From NCBI GenBank assembly GCA_026770615.1, contig MU631320.1, forward strand, positions 251,952 to 262,013: a stretch of DNA of 10,062 nt, written 5' to 3'. The notes below the pieces were generated by a model that was not told the origin of the DNA, ran no database searches, and was given only the letters and a program-made list of their open reading frames with translations. The position numbers and the translations under genes were made by a program. Shown piece by piece: positions 1 through 7,315 of the stretch. The DNA is from Pavlovales sp. CCMP2436 (taxonomy: Eukaryota > Haptophyta > Pavlovophyceae > Pavlovales). How positions within the stretch are numbered: the stretch's first letter is position 1; the number at the start of each line of letters is the position of its first letter.

Positions 1-58
1 CCCCCCCCCCCCCCCCCCCCCCCCCCCACCCCCCCCCCCCCGCCCCCCCCCGCGCGCG
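1..58. repeat. Poly-C low-complexity tract
   Basis: The window opens with 27 C, one A, 13 C, one G, 8 C and then alternating CG. It does not match a TTAGGG-type telomere. It may be a genuine homopolymer or the edge of an assembled contig. An open frame (3-248) runs out of it, but its product is not recognised. Confidence 0.9.
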
Positions 59-248
59 CCGCCGCCTCAGGGTGCCGCACAAGCAGGCAACCGTCGGACC
101 GTCGCAGCTCAGGATCCCCAGGGGGGCAGGGAAGGTCCACACCGCCCCCGGGAAAGACACTGCAGCAGCCCTTGCTCGACTAGAAACTAGTTATAATATA
201 TTGATTGACGCAAATTCTGCGTCGTTAGTCGCGCGATCAATAAAATAA

Positions 249-892
249 TTCCAATAATATGAAAGAAGGCCCTGATCGATCGTTTAACAGACTTGGACTA
301 ATTATTATAAAATTTATGTGGTTCATTTCACGGACAGGGTTCTTTCGAGCGAATCTAACTAAAAAGCGGACCCCACGAGCGTTCGCTATTATTTATTAGC
401 CGTCATTCCACGTCCATATATTTATGATAGGGATTCATATATGCTATAAATGATATATTACAAATATGAAATAACATCTATTATATGTGTACATAATGTA
501 TTAATAATTACTAGTAGATATCGTTCATCATGTATGTATATTCAAACTGGAGTCTGACTAACAGGCCGAAAAGTTGTGTGCTGCTCAAGAGGGGACCCGA
601 CCAGCTGTATGTAGATAATACGGTTACTACTATTATCTCGAATCTTGATACTTTCGGGCAGTCAATCGTTGGCCGACTGCGTGCCGGCGGAGCGGAGGCG
701 CGAGCCACCGCGTCAATCGAAGCCTTAGCCCGATGGCGACTTTTTAACCTGCAAAACTTGATTATACTGTAACTCCTAAAATATGGAAAATAGAGTAACG
801 CCTAAAATTTGAAAATAGACCTTTATGTTAAAAAAATGGCATATATTTGTTCTTTGACTAATAGCCGGCGGGGCTTGCCCGGGGACTAATGC
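249..892. other. AT-rich intergenic DNA, no supported gene
   Basis: This stretch is mostly AT-rich and holds one partial copy of the palindrome family (416-437). An 80-codon open frame (530-772, +) begins at a non-ATG codon, has no recognisable domain and no splice support, so it is not called as a gene. Confidence 0.5.
416..437 (+). repeat. Partial arm of the palindromic repeat family
   Basis: The bases around TTTATGATAGGGATTC match the arm of the palindrome at 1720-1830 and of the solo arm at 1249-1314. Only the inner third of the arm is present here. Confidence 0.7.
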
Positions 893-900
893 TATAAAAG
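893..900 (+). promoter_or_regulatory. TATA-box-like octamer, orphan
   Basis: TATAAAAG is a canonical TATA-box match followed by a GC-rich stretch (901-1200) and a consensus-like donor GTAAGT at 1179-1184. No convincing coding sequence links the two, so this could be chance or the promoter of an unrecognised transcript. Confidence 0.25.
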
Positions 901-1248
901 TCGAGTCCACCCTTGGTGCTGCTGCGCGTCGTTCATTGTATGCTGCGTGCGTTATTAGTCGGCGGCTGAGCTGGCTTGGGCGCCACCGCGCGGCGGGCCG
1001 CCGATGGATCTCCAGTGGCGTGCCCCGGCAATGGATGGCTATTAAGGAGATCGGCCAAAGGAGGCGGTATCGATATCGACGTAGGTGGCGACGAGTAGCG
1101 GCCGGGGCGGCCAGGGTCGCTGCTGTTGGGGCACTATGCATTCGATCTCGGTACGCCTTTGCTGACGAGTGAACGTTGGTAAGTCTCGTGGCCGAGCGCC
1201 CGGGAGCGCGTATTATTAATACTCTATGTATGATACTGTTATATAGAC
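901..1248. other. GC-rich island without a recognised gene
   Basis: GC-rich sequence with arginine-rich short frames on both strands. None begins at a good ATG, shows a known motif or extends across a supported splice pair. I see no gene here. Confidence 0.4.
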
Positions 1249-1314
1249 CAGCATTCAGAACAGTCAGACGCCAGCTTGAATCCCTATCATAAATATATAC
1301 CAGCACAACATTGA
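1249..1314 (-). repeat. Solo arm of the palindromic repeat family
   Basis: This copy reads as the reverse complement of the right half of the palindrome at 1720-1848, apart from a 3-nt deletion and one substitution over the shared part. The CCAGCACAACATT flank then reappears at its other side. It has no opposite arm here, so it is a half element or a recombination remnant. Confidence 0.8.
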
Positions 1315-1340
1315 ACATTGCCGACTGGGGCGCACGCCTC

Positions 1341-1376
1341 GGCCGCGGTGGCCGCGGCGGCCGCGGCGGCCGCGGC
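1341..1376. repeat. 9-bp tandem repeat, four units
   Basis: Four tandem units of GGCCGCGGC, with one T in place of C at the end of the first unit. In the minus direction it reads as proline-arginine repeats, which explains the long but meaningless frame across 776-1393. Confidence 0.85.
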
Positions 1377-1418
1377 GGACAGGGCACATGCACCTAAATG
1401 GACGTGAGCGTTGTGTGT

Positions 1419-1435
1419 GGGGGGGAGGGGGGGGG
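1419..1435 (+). repeat. G-tract (G7 A G9)
   Basis: Seven G, one A, nine G, then AAC. Almost the same string (G7 A G7 AAC) occurs at 7523-7540. Runs of this kind can form G-quadruplexes; that role is inferred only. Confidence 0.8.
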
Positions 1436-1509
1436 AACCTGTGGCAATTGCTACGGGTTCACCACCAACCTCACCTCTACCACCACCATCCCTGCTGTCA
1501 GGACTAACG

Positions 1510-1643
1510 TCTGACGTCAACCAAGTCAGTGAGTGAACAACACCTGTTGAACCATGCTGAGCCGCTATATATATATACATATATTAGCGGCTCAGCATGG
1601 TTCAACAGGTGTGTTTCAGTCAGTGGATTGGTCGACGTCAAGC
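1510..1643. repeat. Long foldback (inverted repeat) with perfect 27-bp core arms
   Basis: Arms 1540-1566 and 1586-1612 are exact reverse complements over 27 bp, separated by a 19-nt alternating A/T loop. Imperfect complementarity continues outward on both sides to about 1510 and 1643, including GACGTCA motifs on each flank. A transcript would form a very stable hairpin. It resembles a foldback or MITE-like element; no coding capacity is present. No target duplication could be fixed because the outer edges are decayed. Confidence 0.85.
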
Positions 1644-1719
1644 TGAGGTCGAGCGATCGACCCAAACCCTCATGCACCAGCACTTACACCAAAAGGTGTG
1701 AGTGTGTGCGATATATTTA

Positions 1720-1830
1720 GAACGGTTAGACGCCAGCTTGAATCCCTATCATAAATAATATATTTATGATAGGGATTCAATCATAAATAATATATTTACG
1801 ATAGGGATTCAAGCTGGCGTCTGACTGTTC
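1720..1830. repeat. Nested palindromic element
   Basis: Outer arms 1720-1758 and 1793-1830 pair with three mismatches. Inside, a second palindrome (about 1739-1778) uses the same GAATCCCTATCATAAATA core, so that core occurs three times in alternating orientation. Relatives lie at 1249-1314 and 416-437. It fits a small non-autonomous foldback transposon that has rearranged on itself. Confidence 0.85.
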
Positions 1831-2047
1831 TGAATGTTGTGCTGGTCTGAGCGTGCTAAGCTAGGAATTTTTGTTAATGTAGGAGCGGAGTTCTGGCTGG
1901 CAGTTTAACAAATCATAAATTTACATCTTAGCGGCTAGGTGATCGCTTTCAGACTTGATCGACGTCATCAGACATCAGTATTGGCAGTAGTTATACCCAA
2001 AGTTATGGTGAAGGTCAAGTTGATGACGAGGTCGATGCGGCTCACAC

Positions 2048-2118
2048 TGGACCTGAGCGTTAAAAAAACACTCAAATCCAGGGATCCACCCCGGGTACAC
2101 GGATACCGTTTCCACCGC
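2048..2118 (+). repeat. Dispersed repeat family C, plus copy
   Basis: About 71 bp shared with the reverse strand at 6866-6937, including ACACGGATACCGT. Both copies are open in the same reading frame, with 17 of 24 aligned residues identical (core DLSVxKTLxSRD and HGYRxHR). The other copy lies in intron 2 of the molybdopterin synthase gene, so the shared frame may reflect a former coding repeat rather than a live gene. Confidence 0.75.
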
Positions 2119-2249
2119 TGACCAGATCAGACACACGACATTCAACAACTCTCAATTGGCGCGCTGACCGACCTCAACTGCATCTTCCCCGTCGCCTCTG
2201 GAAATGCAGCCCGTCTGCGAGCGCGGCATACCTTCGCGAATCACATCAA

Positions 2250-2347
2250 AGTGACGCTCAGACACTGACACCCGGGGCCTCCTGGACGCAGTCACGCAGA
2301 GACTGCACCCCAGGCGGTAGGAGGGGCATCGATCATAACATAACATA
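2250..2347 (-). repeat. Dispersed repeat family D, minus copy
   Basis: The reverse complement matches 5553-5641 closely. Shared landmarks are GTTATGTTATGTTATGAT, CTACCGCCTGGGG, CCAGGAGGCCCCGGGTGTCAG and GTCTGAGCGTCACT. This copy has an extra 8 bp (GACTGCGT) that looks like a local duplication of the neighbouring CTGCGT. Confidence 0.85.
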
Positions 2348-2400
2348 ACTCTACCGGGGATTGCGGACAATAAGAAACCTTACCGTTAAGAAATTGAGGT

Positions 2401-2528
2401 CTGGTTTTGGTGCCCTTCAATCTTAATTTAAGCAAAATTTAACGCCTTTGTTTGTGTGTATTTTGCTATACAAAACTGAGCCTCAGTCTCAAAATCGCCC
2501 TTCTTATTGCCCTCAACCCCCTGTATCG
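2401..2528 (+). repeat. Dispersed repeat family E, first copy
   Basis: A direct relative of 5741-5874. Shared blocks are GTGCCCTTCAAT, AATTTAAGCAAA, TTGTTTGT, GAGCCTCA and CTCAAAATCGCC, in the same order. It follows family D in both places, though family D is inverted here. Confidence 0.75.
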
Positions 2529-2725
2529 GCACTTATCGATTGTACATATATTGCAATTTATCGCTTCTAGTCGTCGTATCAGATTCGCCGCCCCGGCGCG
2601 CAGCCCCGGCGTGAATAGCGTCGCAGCGCTTAGACCAGCTCGATTTGGAAGAATGTGGCTCATTCATTGAACGAAAATCTGACGCTGCTCCGCAGTACGG
2701 GCGACTGTGTGCCACGACGGTGCCC

Positions 2726-2834
2726 GGGCAGGACGACTGCCTGTCAAGACCATCCTGTCTGGGCAGGACGGCCGTCTGTCAAGACACCCCGTCCGGGTAG
2801 AGGCCCTCCAGGCCTCCGGGAGGGCTCCCGGAGG
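2726..2834. repeat. 35-bp tandem repeat followed by a GC-rich palindrome
   Basis: Two units starting GGGCAGGACG lie at 2726 and 2761 with 22 or more of the first 25 bases the same. Further on, CCTCCGGGA (2813-2821) and TCCCGGAGG (2826-2834) form a perfect 9-bp stem with a 4-nt loop. Short frames through this region follow the repeats and carry no known domain. Confidence 0.7.
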
Positions 2835-3127
2835 GCCCTCGGAAGGCATACTTTGTGACAGCAAAACCGAAGATATCGGTTCACCCGCCCCTCTGCACTT
2901 CTGGGAGTTGCAATCATGCAACGGACGACTTACTTAAATCACAACCGGCAGAAATAAATCCGTGATGAACCAGCCCGCCGGACTTTTGCCAGCCGTGATG
3001 AAAACTCGTCTTGTGGATCGCAGCTTTATTTTGTGTGTGCTAGAAGGCGTGACGGTGGGTGGTATGTGCGCGAAAAGCTAATGTTCTGTTCTAGCAGGGC
3101 GATCACTACCTCACACACCGCTCCATC
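2835..3127. other. Intergenic, nothing recognised
   Basis: No gene, repeat copy or clear regulatory element was found between the palindrome and the eL14 upstream region. Confidence 0.5.
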
Positions 3128-3216
3128 CCAATGTTGATCGACCAATGTTGAAACGACAAGCCACATTTAAATGATGACGTATTTTAAAAAATTAGAAATG
3201 CGTCTCGTTTTAAATA
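3128..3216 (+). promoter_or_regulatory. Probable promoter region of the eL14 gene
   Basis: Two CCAAT boxes 14 bp apart (3128-3132, 3142-3146) lie in a short direct repeat CCAATGTTGA. A CRE-like TGACGT follows at 3175-3180 and an AT-rich TTTAAATAT at 3208-3216. The same 9-mer TTTAAATAT occurs at 7650-7658 upstream of the secreted-protein gene. GC content rises sharply just downstream. The assignment rests on motif clustering only. Confidence 0.3.
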
Positions 3217-3417
3217 TCTACATTCGGCTCGTGGCAAAGCGACAGGTTGGTGCGCCCGGGCAGCGGACGGGGCTGGCGCGGCCTGCGCGACGCGGTGGGC
3301 GTATGCCTTGGCCGTGGCGCATCGCGGCTGCCGCTACCGATAGCGACCCCTCCGAGCCGCCCGCTCACGCGTGCCTCGCCTCCCCCGCGCCGGAACACCT
3401 GCGCGCAGCTCGCAGCA

Positions 3418-3798
3418 ATGCCGTACAAGCGCTTCGTCGAGCTTGGACGCGTGTGCCTCGTGACCTACGGGCCCGACAAGGGCAAGCTCTGCACAATCGT
3501 GGATGTGATTGACCACAACCGCGTGCTCGTCGATGGCCCCAGCTCGATCACCGGCATCCACCACCAGCCGATGCCGATCAAGCGGCTTATGCTCACCGAC
3601 CTCAAGGTCGCCACCACGCGCAACGCGCGGCAGACCGCGCTGATCCGCGCGTGGGAGGAGGCGGACGTGCTCACGAAGTGGAACGGCTCGTCATGGGCGA
3701 AGAAGCTCGCGGACAAGCAGAAGCGCGCCGCGATGAGCGATTTCGACCGCTTCGAGGTTATGGTTGCGCGCAAGACGCGTGCGGCCGCCATGAAGTAA
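3418..3798 (+). CDS. RPL14: 60S ribosomal protein L14 (eL14)
   Basis: A 126-residue protein of the eukaryotic large ribosomal subunit. It begins MPYKRFVELGRVCLV, and the eL14 hallmarks follow in order: an SH3/KOW-like N-terminal barrel (GRVCLVTYGPDKGKL, then IVDVIDHNRVLVDGP around residues 27-41), the linker PIKRLMLTDLKV (about 53-64), and the basic C-terminal helix region TKWNGSSWAKKLADKQKR with SDFDRFEVMVARK (about 86-119). Its length fits the shorter eL14 proteins; the extended Lys/Ala tail of animals is absent. The ATG has a G at -3 and starts exactly at the family N-terminus, so longer frames upstream are rejected. There is no intron within the domain. Codon use is strongly GC-rich, unlike the surrounding repeats. 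It has no operon partner. Family assignment is firm; the exact C-terminus is slightly open because GTAAGC overlaps the stop. Confidence 0.96.
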   Translation: MPYKRFVELGRVCLVTYGPDKGKLCTIVDVIDHNRVLVDGPSSITGIHHQPMPIKRLMLTDLKVATTRNARQTALIRAWEEADVLTKWNGSSWAKKLADKQKRAAMSDFDRFEVMVARKTRAAAMK

Positions 3799-4320
3799 GC
3801 GACTAACGACAATGGCGCAGGTCGCCTGCGCGCCGGTTGGGGCGCACGGGCAACAAGCGCAAGGGAGATATGGGCTTCGGCTCTCTCGTCGTGCCGTCGC
3901 GTGTGGGCGGGCAATGTGGTTCTCAGCGCGAGCGCCACGCTGCGGTGCCATGCCCTTTGCGGGGCATGGCAGCTCGCGCTGGCACGTGCTCACGTCGTGG
4001 GAGCCTGGCTGCTGGGGGCGTGTGGATCGAGCCAAGAGCTGTGCCCGGGCGAGCTACGCCAGCGCGCGGAGCGTGCGGCACCTCAGAGGCGTTCTTCCCG
4101 TGTGTTTACTCAGAGATAGAAGGACCACACGCTCACGGATCAGTCATCTCACATCTGGATGACGCTGGGCCAGGGCCACCTGAAGGCGGCTTTGCTGAGT
4201 CCTCAACTGACTGCGTAGAGGAAGTATATACTTATTGCAATTGATAATTGAATTTGCTGAGGCGGAGCGAGGTCCGTCCGTCTGGCAGTAGTACTTCGGC
4301 TAGAGAGACACCTGAGACGG
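3799..4320. other. GC-rich 3' flank of eL14, no supported gene
   Basis: Probably holds the eL14 3' untranslated region. A perfect 10-bp stem (3946-3955 with 3962-3971, 6-nt loop) lies about 150 nt after the stop. A 135-codon frame (3837-4244) starts at TTG and has no known domain. Other frames are high-GC shadows. No polyadenylation site could be fixed. Confidence 0.45.
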
Positions 4321-4330
4321 ATATCCTTTT

Positions 4331-4458
4331 TATATTAATGAAAGGGGGTTCGGGCTGGCGGTATGTTTCAAGTTCAAGTCAGGCTGATCTAAGCGCTCCG
4401 ACGCAGGCTCCTACGCGCTTATATATTAATGAAGGGGGACCCGTTCCCGGTCTGGCGG
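4331..4458 (+). repeat. Dispersed repeat family F, two tandem copies
   Basis: Copy one (4331-4399) runs from TATATTAATGAA through GGGTTCGGGCTGGCGG and AGTTCAAGTCAGGCTGAT to AGCGCTCC. A shorter copy starts about 90 bp later (4421-4458) with ATATATTAATGAAGGGGG and keeps TCTGGCGGTG. A third, near-complete copy sits in intron 1 of the secreted-protein gene (8805-8874). Confidence 0.8.
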
Positions 4459-4576
4459 TGTGGCTCCGCAATTTGCGATAGGTGGCGACATTTCTGCTGA
4501 GGGTGAAGCCGAGATCGGGCAGGGCGGGAGTCGTAGCAGACACTACAGCCTTCCCCCTCCCCAACCCGCACCCCCC

Positions 4577-4635
4577 TACACGCACACGCACACAGCCACA
4601 CACAGACACACGTACGCACACCCACACCCACACAC
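4577..4635 (+). repeat. Degenerate (CA)n microsatellite
   Basis: Imperfect CA repeats with interspersed G, T and C. Frames through it give His/Thr-rich strings with no meaning. Confidence 0.9.
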
Positions 4636-4768
4636 TGAGGCACGACGCTCCGAGCATGCGCGCCGCAGCAGCCACTTCCCACTGAAGCGGCATCATCGTC
4701 GTATCCCATACACACGTACAATCTATTCCGCTCGAGACCCCTCATCGTCTTTGGTTCATAAAATGACG

Positions 4769-5194
4769 GGGTCGAAATCCGAACTCGTGGCCAGTTCGGA
4801 GGAAAAATGCGGGAAAGGCCGGTAATTATCCTTCGGATCAACTCACGAACCGGGCTGGGCCCCGAGGAGTTAGTTGCGAATTCGTGGGGCGGCGCCCCAT
4901 TCACGAATCCGCAACTAAATCCTCAGGGCCCCTTCAGGAGCCGTGATTTTCTTTCCGCTTCCGAGCGATGAGAATCGGCGGAAAAATTAGTTACCTTTAG
5001 CAAGTCATCGACCCCAGAGGCACACAAGAGGCACACGAAGTGGGCCCTGACCGTCGAGGAGGGCTCTATTCGACCGCAGATATATCGACACTTAGCGCGC
5101 AGGGGCGAATAACATGTCTATGTACTTCTTCGTCCCGCCAACAGCTTTTCCTCCTCCCTAGTGCGGAATCGCGCCACTAATTTGGAATTCGACC
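4769..5194. mobile_element. Non-autonomous TIR element (MITE-like), 426 bp
   Basis: The outer 21 bp at each end (4770-4790 and 5174-5194) are inverted repeats with 17 of 21 positions matching; both ends begin GGTCGAA. TGACG directly flanks both sides (4764-4768 and 5195-5199) and looks like a 5-bp target-site duplication. The related repeat at 6539-6664 has this position unoccupied, with CGACG once. No transposase frame is present, so it would depend on an enzyme from elsewhere. The superfamily is not identified. One extra G at the left edge makes that boundary uncertain by one base. Confidence 0.65.
4857..4932. repeat. Imperfect foldback inside the TIR element
   Basis: The left arm (4857-4889) and right arm (4893-4932) pair with three substitutions and one small gap, closing on GGGGC-GGC-GCCCC. 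The shared arm includes TTAGTTGCG and ATTCGTG. A second, smaller stem (4778-4785 with 4793-4800) lies near the left terminus. Confidence 0.8.
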
Positions 5195-5279
5195 TGACGT
5201 CACTCCGAGGTGTGAACCCACCGTGCCAGCAGGTTCTTCCAGCTGCGAACATTCAGCTGGCCATTAAGCTGATAAAAGT

Positions 5280-5552
5280 TACATTGTCGAGTTGCCGAAC
5301 GCGCCCTGGTCCTCCTCTCCAACTCCTCTTTGCCGCCGCCGACGTCCTTGTGCCGTTGTCGCCCTCGTCCCAGCCGCCCACACGTTCGCCGTACTCCACA
5401 GCTGCCATTTCCGTCTCCTCCGCTGTCGAGTCTACCGCCGTCCACGTCCTCACCTCCGTCATTCCGTCCGTTCTCACCTCTTCAATCCTATTCAATACAG
5501 GGATCGCGGGCAATAATGAATATAAAACGTCAACAAACAGAGCCTCGTTTTG
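5280..5552. other. Pyrimidine-rich stretch with open frames, no recognised gene
   Basis: Rich in TCC/CTC triplets. It is open in several frames on both strands, including part of a 176-codon frame (5161-5691) that starts at GTG and crosses the TIR element end and family D. Since it is assembled from repeat copies, I do not call it a gene. Confidence 0.45.
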
Positions 5553-5641
5553 TGTTATGTTATGTTATGATGCCACTTCTACCGCCTGGGGCGCAGTCTC
5601 TGCGTCCAGGAGGCCCCGGGTGTCAGCGTCTGAGCGTCACT
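5553..5641 (+). repeat. Dispersed repeat family D, plus copy
   Basis: Relative of the minus copy at 2250-2347, lacking the 8-bp insertion present there. In the forward frame it reads VMLCYDA and ASRRPRVSASERH; the other copy reads VMLCYDR and ASRRPRVSVSERH. This shared frame suggests a once-coding repeat. Confidence 0.85.
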
Positions 5642-5740
5642 CTGTTGAGTTCCAGCGTCACCTTGCGATGATATGCCAAACCTTCGACTGAGCTCCGAAG
5701 CAGGTGATTTCGTTTCGGGTTTGGTTGAAGGTAGGTTCCA

Positions 5741-5874
5741 CTGGTTGTGTGCCCTTCAATAGGAATTTAAGCAAACTTACACCATTGTTTGTATATATTA
5801 TAATGCGCTAAGAATTTGAGCCTCATCAGGGCTCAAAATCGCCGCCCTTCTTTTTGCCCGCGATCCCGCTGTAG
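5741..5874 (+). repeat. Dispersed repeat family E, second copy
   Basis: Direct relative of 2401-2528, with the same ordered blocks and small indels. It lies about 100 bp after family D, compared with about 55 bp at the first location. Confidence 0.75.
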
Positions 5875-6538
5875 GCCTGAGGCCGGGTACACACTGCTGT
5901 TGCCGTTTGTCTCTCGTTTGTTCTCTGGGGATGAGCCTTGAGTATAGGGTCTCAAAAGGCAAATAAATGCATCAGCCCATCAAAATCTCACCAACGTCTA
6001 CTTAAATATTGCGAATTAAATGCATTTTTCACAAAAACATTCATATGTCATATTAAAATAAATAAATTAATTAAATCGGTTTAATTGTATAACTGGATCA
6101 CTTGCCCTCTCAATAAGTCAAGTACCTGCGTAAGCGAGTTTTCCATTGGACGAATTGAATGAATTACATTCATCTGAATCTGATGTTGCCACACACAAAA
6201 AGGGACGCTGGTCAGGGCGACCTTCCGAGAAGCCCTCGTCAATTCGTGGCCGAGTCCGGAGTCCGAGTGATCTCTGAATAACCAGGTCGACCTAGCGTGC
6301 GCGGAAGTATGAGATCCGCATCTGCGCCACGGCCCAACGCCCTGCCAGCTACTGGAGCCAGGTCTCGGTTGCGGTACCGAAATTAAAGCTGTAATTGGTT
6401 AAAGACCAGTTTACAGTTTACAGTACTTACTACTTATCGCCTCAATTTGTAAATATCCCGCCGGCGGGGTACGAACAAAGAACCAAGTCCTGGCCCCAGC
6501 AGAAGCACCATTCGAGAAAAGCCCGATATCATATAATA
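5875..6538. other. Intergenic, nothing recognised
   Basis: An AT-rich part (6000-6110) is followed by mixed sequence. No repeat copy, stem-loop of note, or reading frame with a known motif was found on either strand. Confidence 0.5.
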
Positions 6539-6664
6539 TATTCCGCTCGAGACTCCGTCATCGTCAGTTCATAACGACGTCACTTACCCCGAGAGGTGAA
6601 TCCGCCGTGCCAGCAGGTACCTCCAGCGCGCCTCATCCGCTGAAGAGCCATCACTGACAAAAAA
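6539..6664 (+). repeat. Dispersed repeat family G, uninterrupted copy
   Basis: Contains both blocks found apart at 4724-4768 and 5195-5279, joined directly at CATAACGACGTCAC. It serves as the empty-site comparison for the TIR element. Confidence 0.75.
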
Positions 6665-6741
6665 CAGCATGCATCTCGCGCGGCCGACTATGACGAGGTA
6701 ATTGGCCGAGCTCACCGGTCAAGAGTTGGACGAATCGGACG

Positions 6742-7315
6742 CTAGCCTCCACTCACGGGAGGGATGATCGCAACCTCGTCGCCTGCTAACAAAGCCACCT
6801 GCCCGCCAAAACACACAGAGCCAGAGCGGGTGAGACGTGTCCAGCCTCGCCGATATGGGACATTGGCGGTGGGGACGGTATCCGTGTGCTCTGCAAAGGT
6901 CCCTTGATCCGAGTGTTTTCTCAACACTTAGGTCCGGTGGAGACCTGTCAGGGGACGGACGTATTTCTAGATATTTACACACATTGTCCCTCCATACGGG
7001 TTTGCAACGCAGGTGCCGCGGCGCGCGCACCTTCTCCGTCGAGAGGTACTTGCGGTTCACGCTCAGCGCGCAGCTTGGCAGGATGTCCGCCAGGCTCGGG
7101 TGCAGCCCGAGAAGCGCACCGAGGAGGTCGACGGTCGTCGCACCGCCGCTCAGCTTGAGCTCGAGCTTGCCTTGTCCAACTGCGCGTTGGGTAGAGGAGG
7201 CGCGTCAGAATAAGCGGGCAGCAGGTGATCCAGCGTTGTAAAACAGTACGAGTAGGTCACCTTTCTCCCTGACGGCGGCGAAGAGGAGCAGGTTCACCTT
7301 GAACTCTTCTGCCAT
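6742..7315 (-). CDS. MOCS2A: Molybdopterin synthase sulfur-carrier subunit (MoaD/MOCS2A/CNX7), three exons
   Basis: The small subunit of molybdopterin synthase, a ubiquitin-like beta-grasp protein. Its C-terminal Gly-Gly is thiocarboxylated and donates sulfur to precursor Z with the large subunit (MoaE/MOCS2B). The minus-strand model has exon 1 at 7315-7261, exon 2 at 7179-7031 and exon 3 at 6798-6742. Introns are 81 nt (GTGACC...GCGCAG) and 232 nt (GTGCGC...GGGCAG). Exons join in frame to 86 residues, the usual family length. Visible motifs are VNLLLFAAVREKVG (about 7-20), LHPSLADILPSCALSVNRKYL (split here only by position, about 44-64) and the diagnostic end GDEVAIIPPVSGG. An in-frame ATG at 7345 would add ten residues. 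It is divergent from the secreted-protein gene. Intron 2 contains dispersed repeat family C. Assignment is strong from the C-terminal motif; splice sites are inferred. Confidence 0.92.
6866..6937 (-). repeat. Dispersed repeat family C, copy inside MOCS2A intron 2
   Basis: The reverse strand matches 2048-2118. It lies wholly inside the 232-nt intron and is in the same orientation as the gene's transcript. Confidence 0.75.

Larger units (their letters stand above)
4724..5279 (+). repeat. Dispersed repeat family G, copy split by an insertion
   Basis: The left part (4724-4768, starting TATTCCGCTCGAGAC) and right part (5195-5279, GACGTCACT to CCGTGCCAGCAGGT and beyond) are contiguous in the relative at 6539-6664. 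Here 426 bp separate them, annotated as a mobile element. Confidence 0.75.

Noticed and set aside
3..248. Open frame from the window edge ending at TAA 246-248, possibly the 3' end of a gene
   Set aside because: It runs out of a poly-C tract, crosses from GC-rich to AT-rich DNA, and has no recognisable motif.
530..772. 80-codon plus-strand frame
   Set aside because: It begins at a non-ATG codon; no family resemblance, no repeat relative and no splice support. A real exon cannot be excluded, but nothing supports it.
1172..1195. Possible retrotransposon primer-binding site (TGGTAAGTC) after an LTR-like TATA region
   Set aside because: The preceding bases do not end in CA, no second LTR was found and no reverse transcriptase frame exists in the window.
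776..1393. 205-codon minus-strand frame with Pro-Arg repeats
   Set aside because: The repeats come from the 9-bp GGCCGCGGC tandem array, and the remainder is a GC-rich shadow.
3837..4244. 135-codon frame after eL14
   Set aside because: It starts at TTG, composition is generic for GC-rich DNA, and no domain is recognisable. Its only link is the unlikely 26-nt intron, reported as a low-interest finding.
4366..4380. tRNA B-box-like GTTCAAGTC in family F, suggesting a tRNA-derived SINE
   Set aside because: No matching A box at proper spacing and no tRNA-like fold. A weak 9-base match is not enough.
5161..5691. 176-codon plus-strand frame
   Set aside because: It starts at GTG inside a TIR terminus and runs through pieces of families G and D, so it is a mosaic of repeats.
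6719..7060. 113-codon minus-strand frame taken as one gene
   Set aside because: It is MOCS2A exon 2 read through into intron 2 and past the intronic repeat. The spliced model explains both ends.
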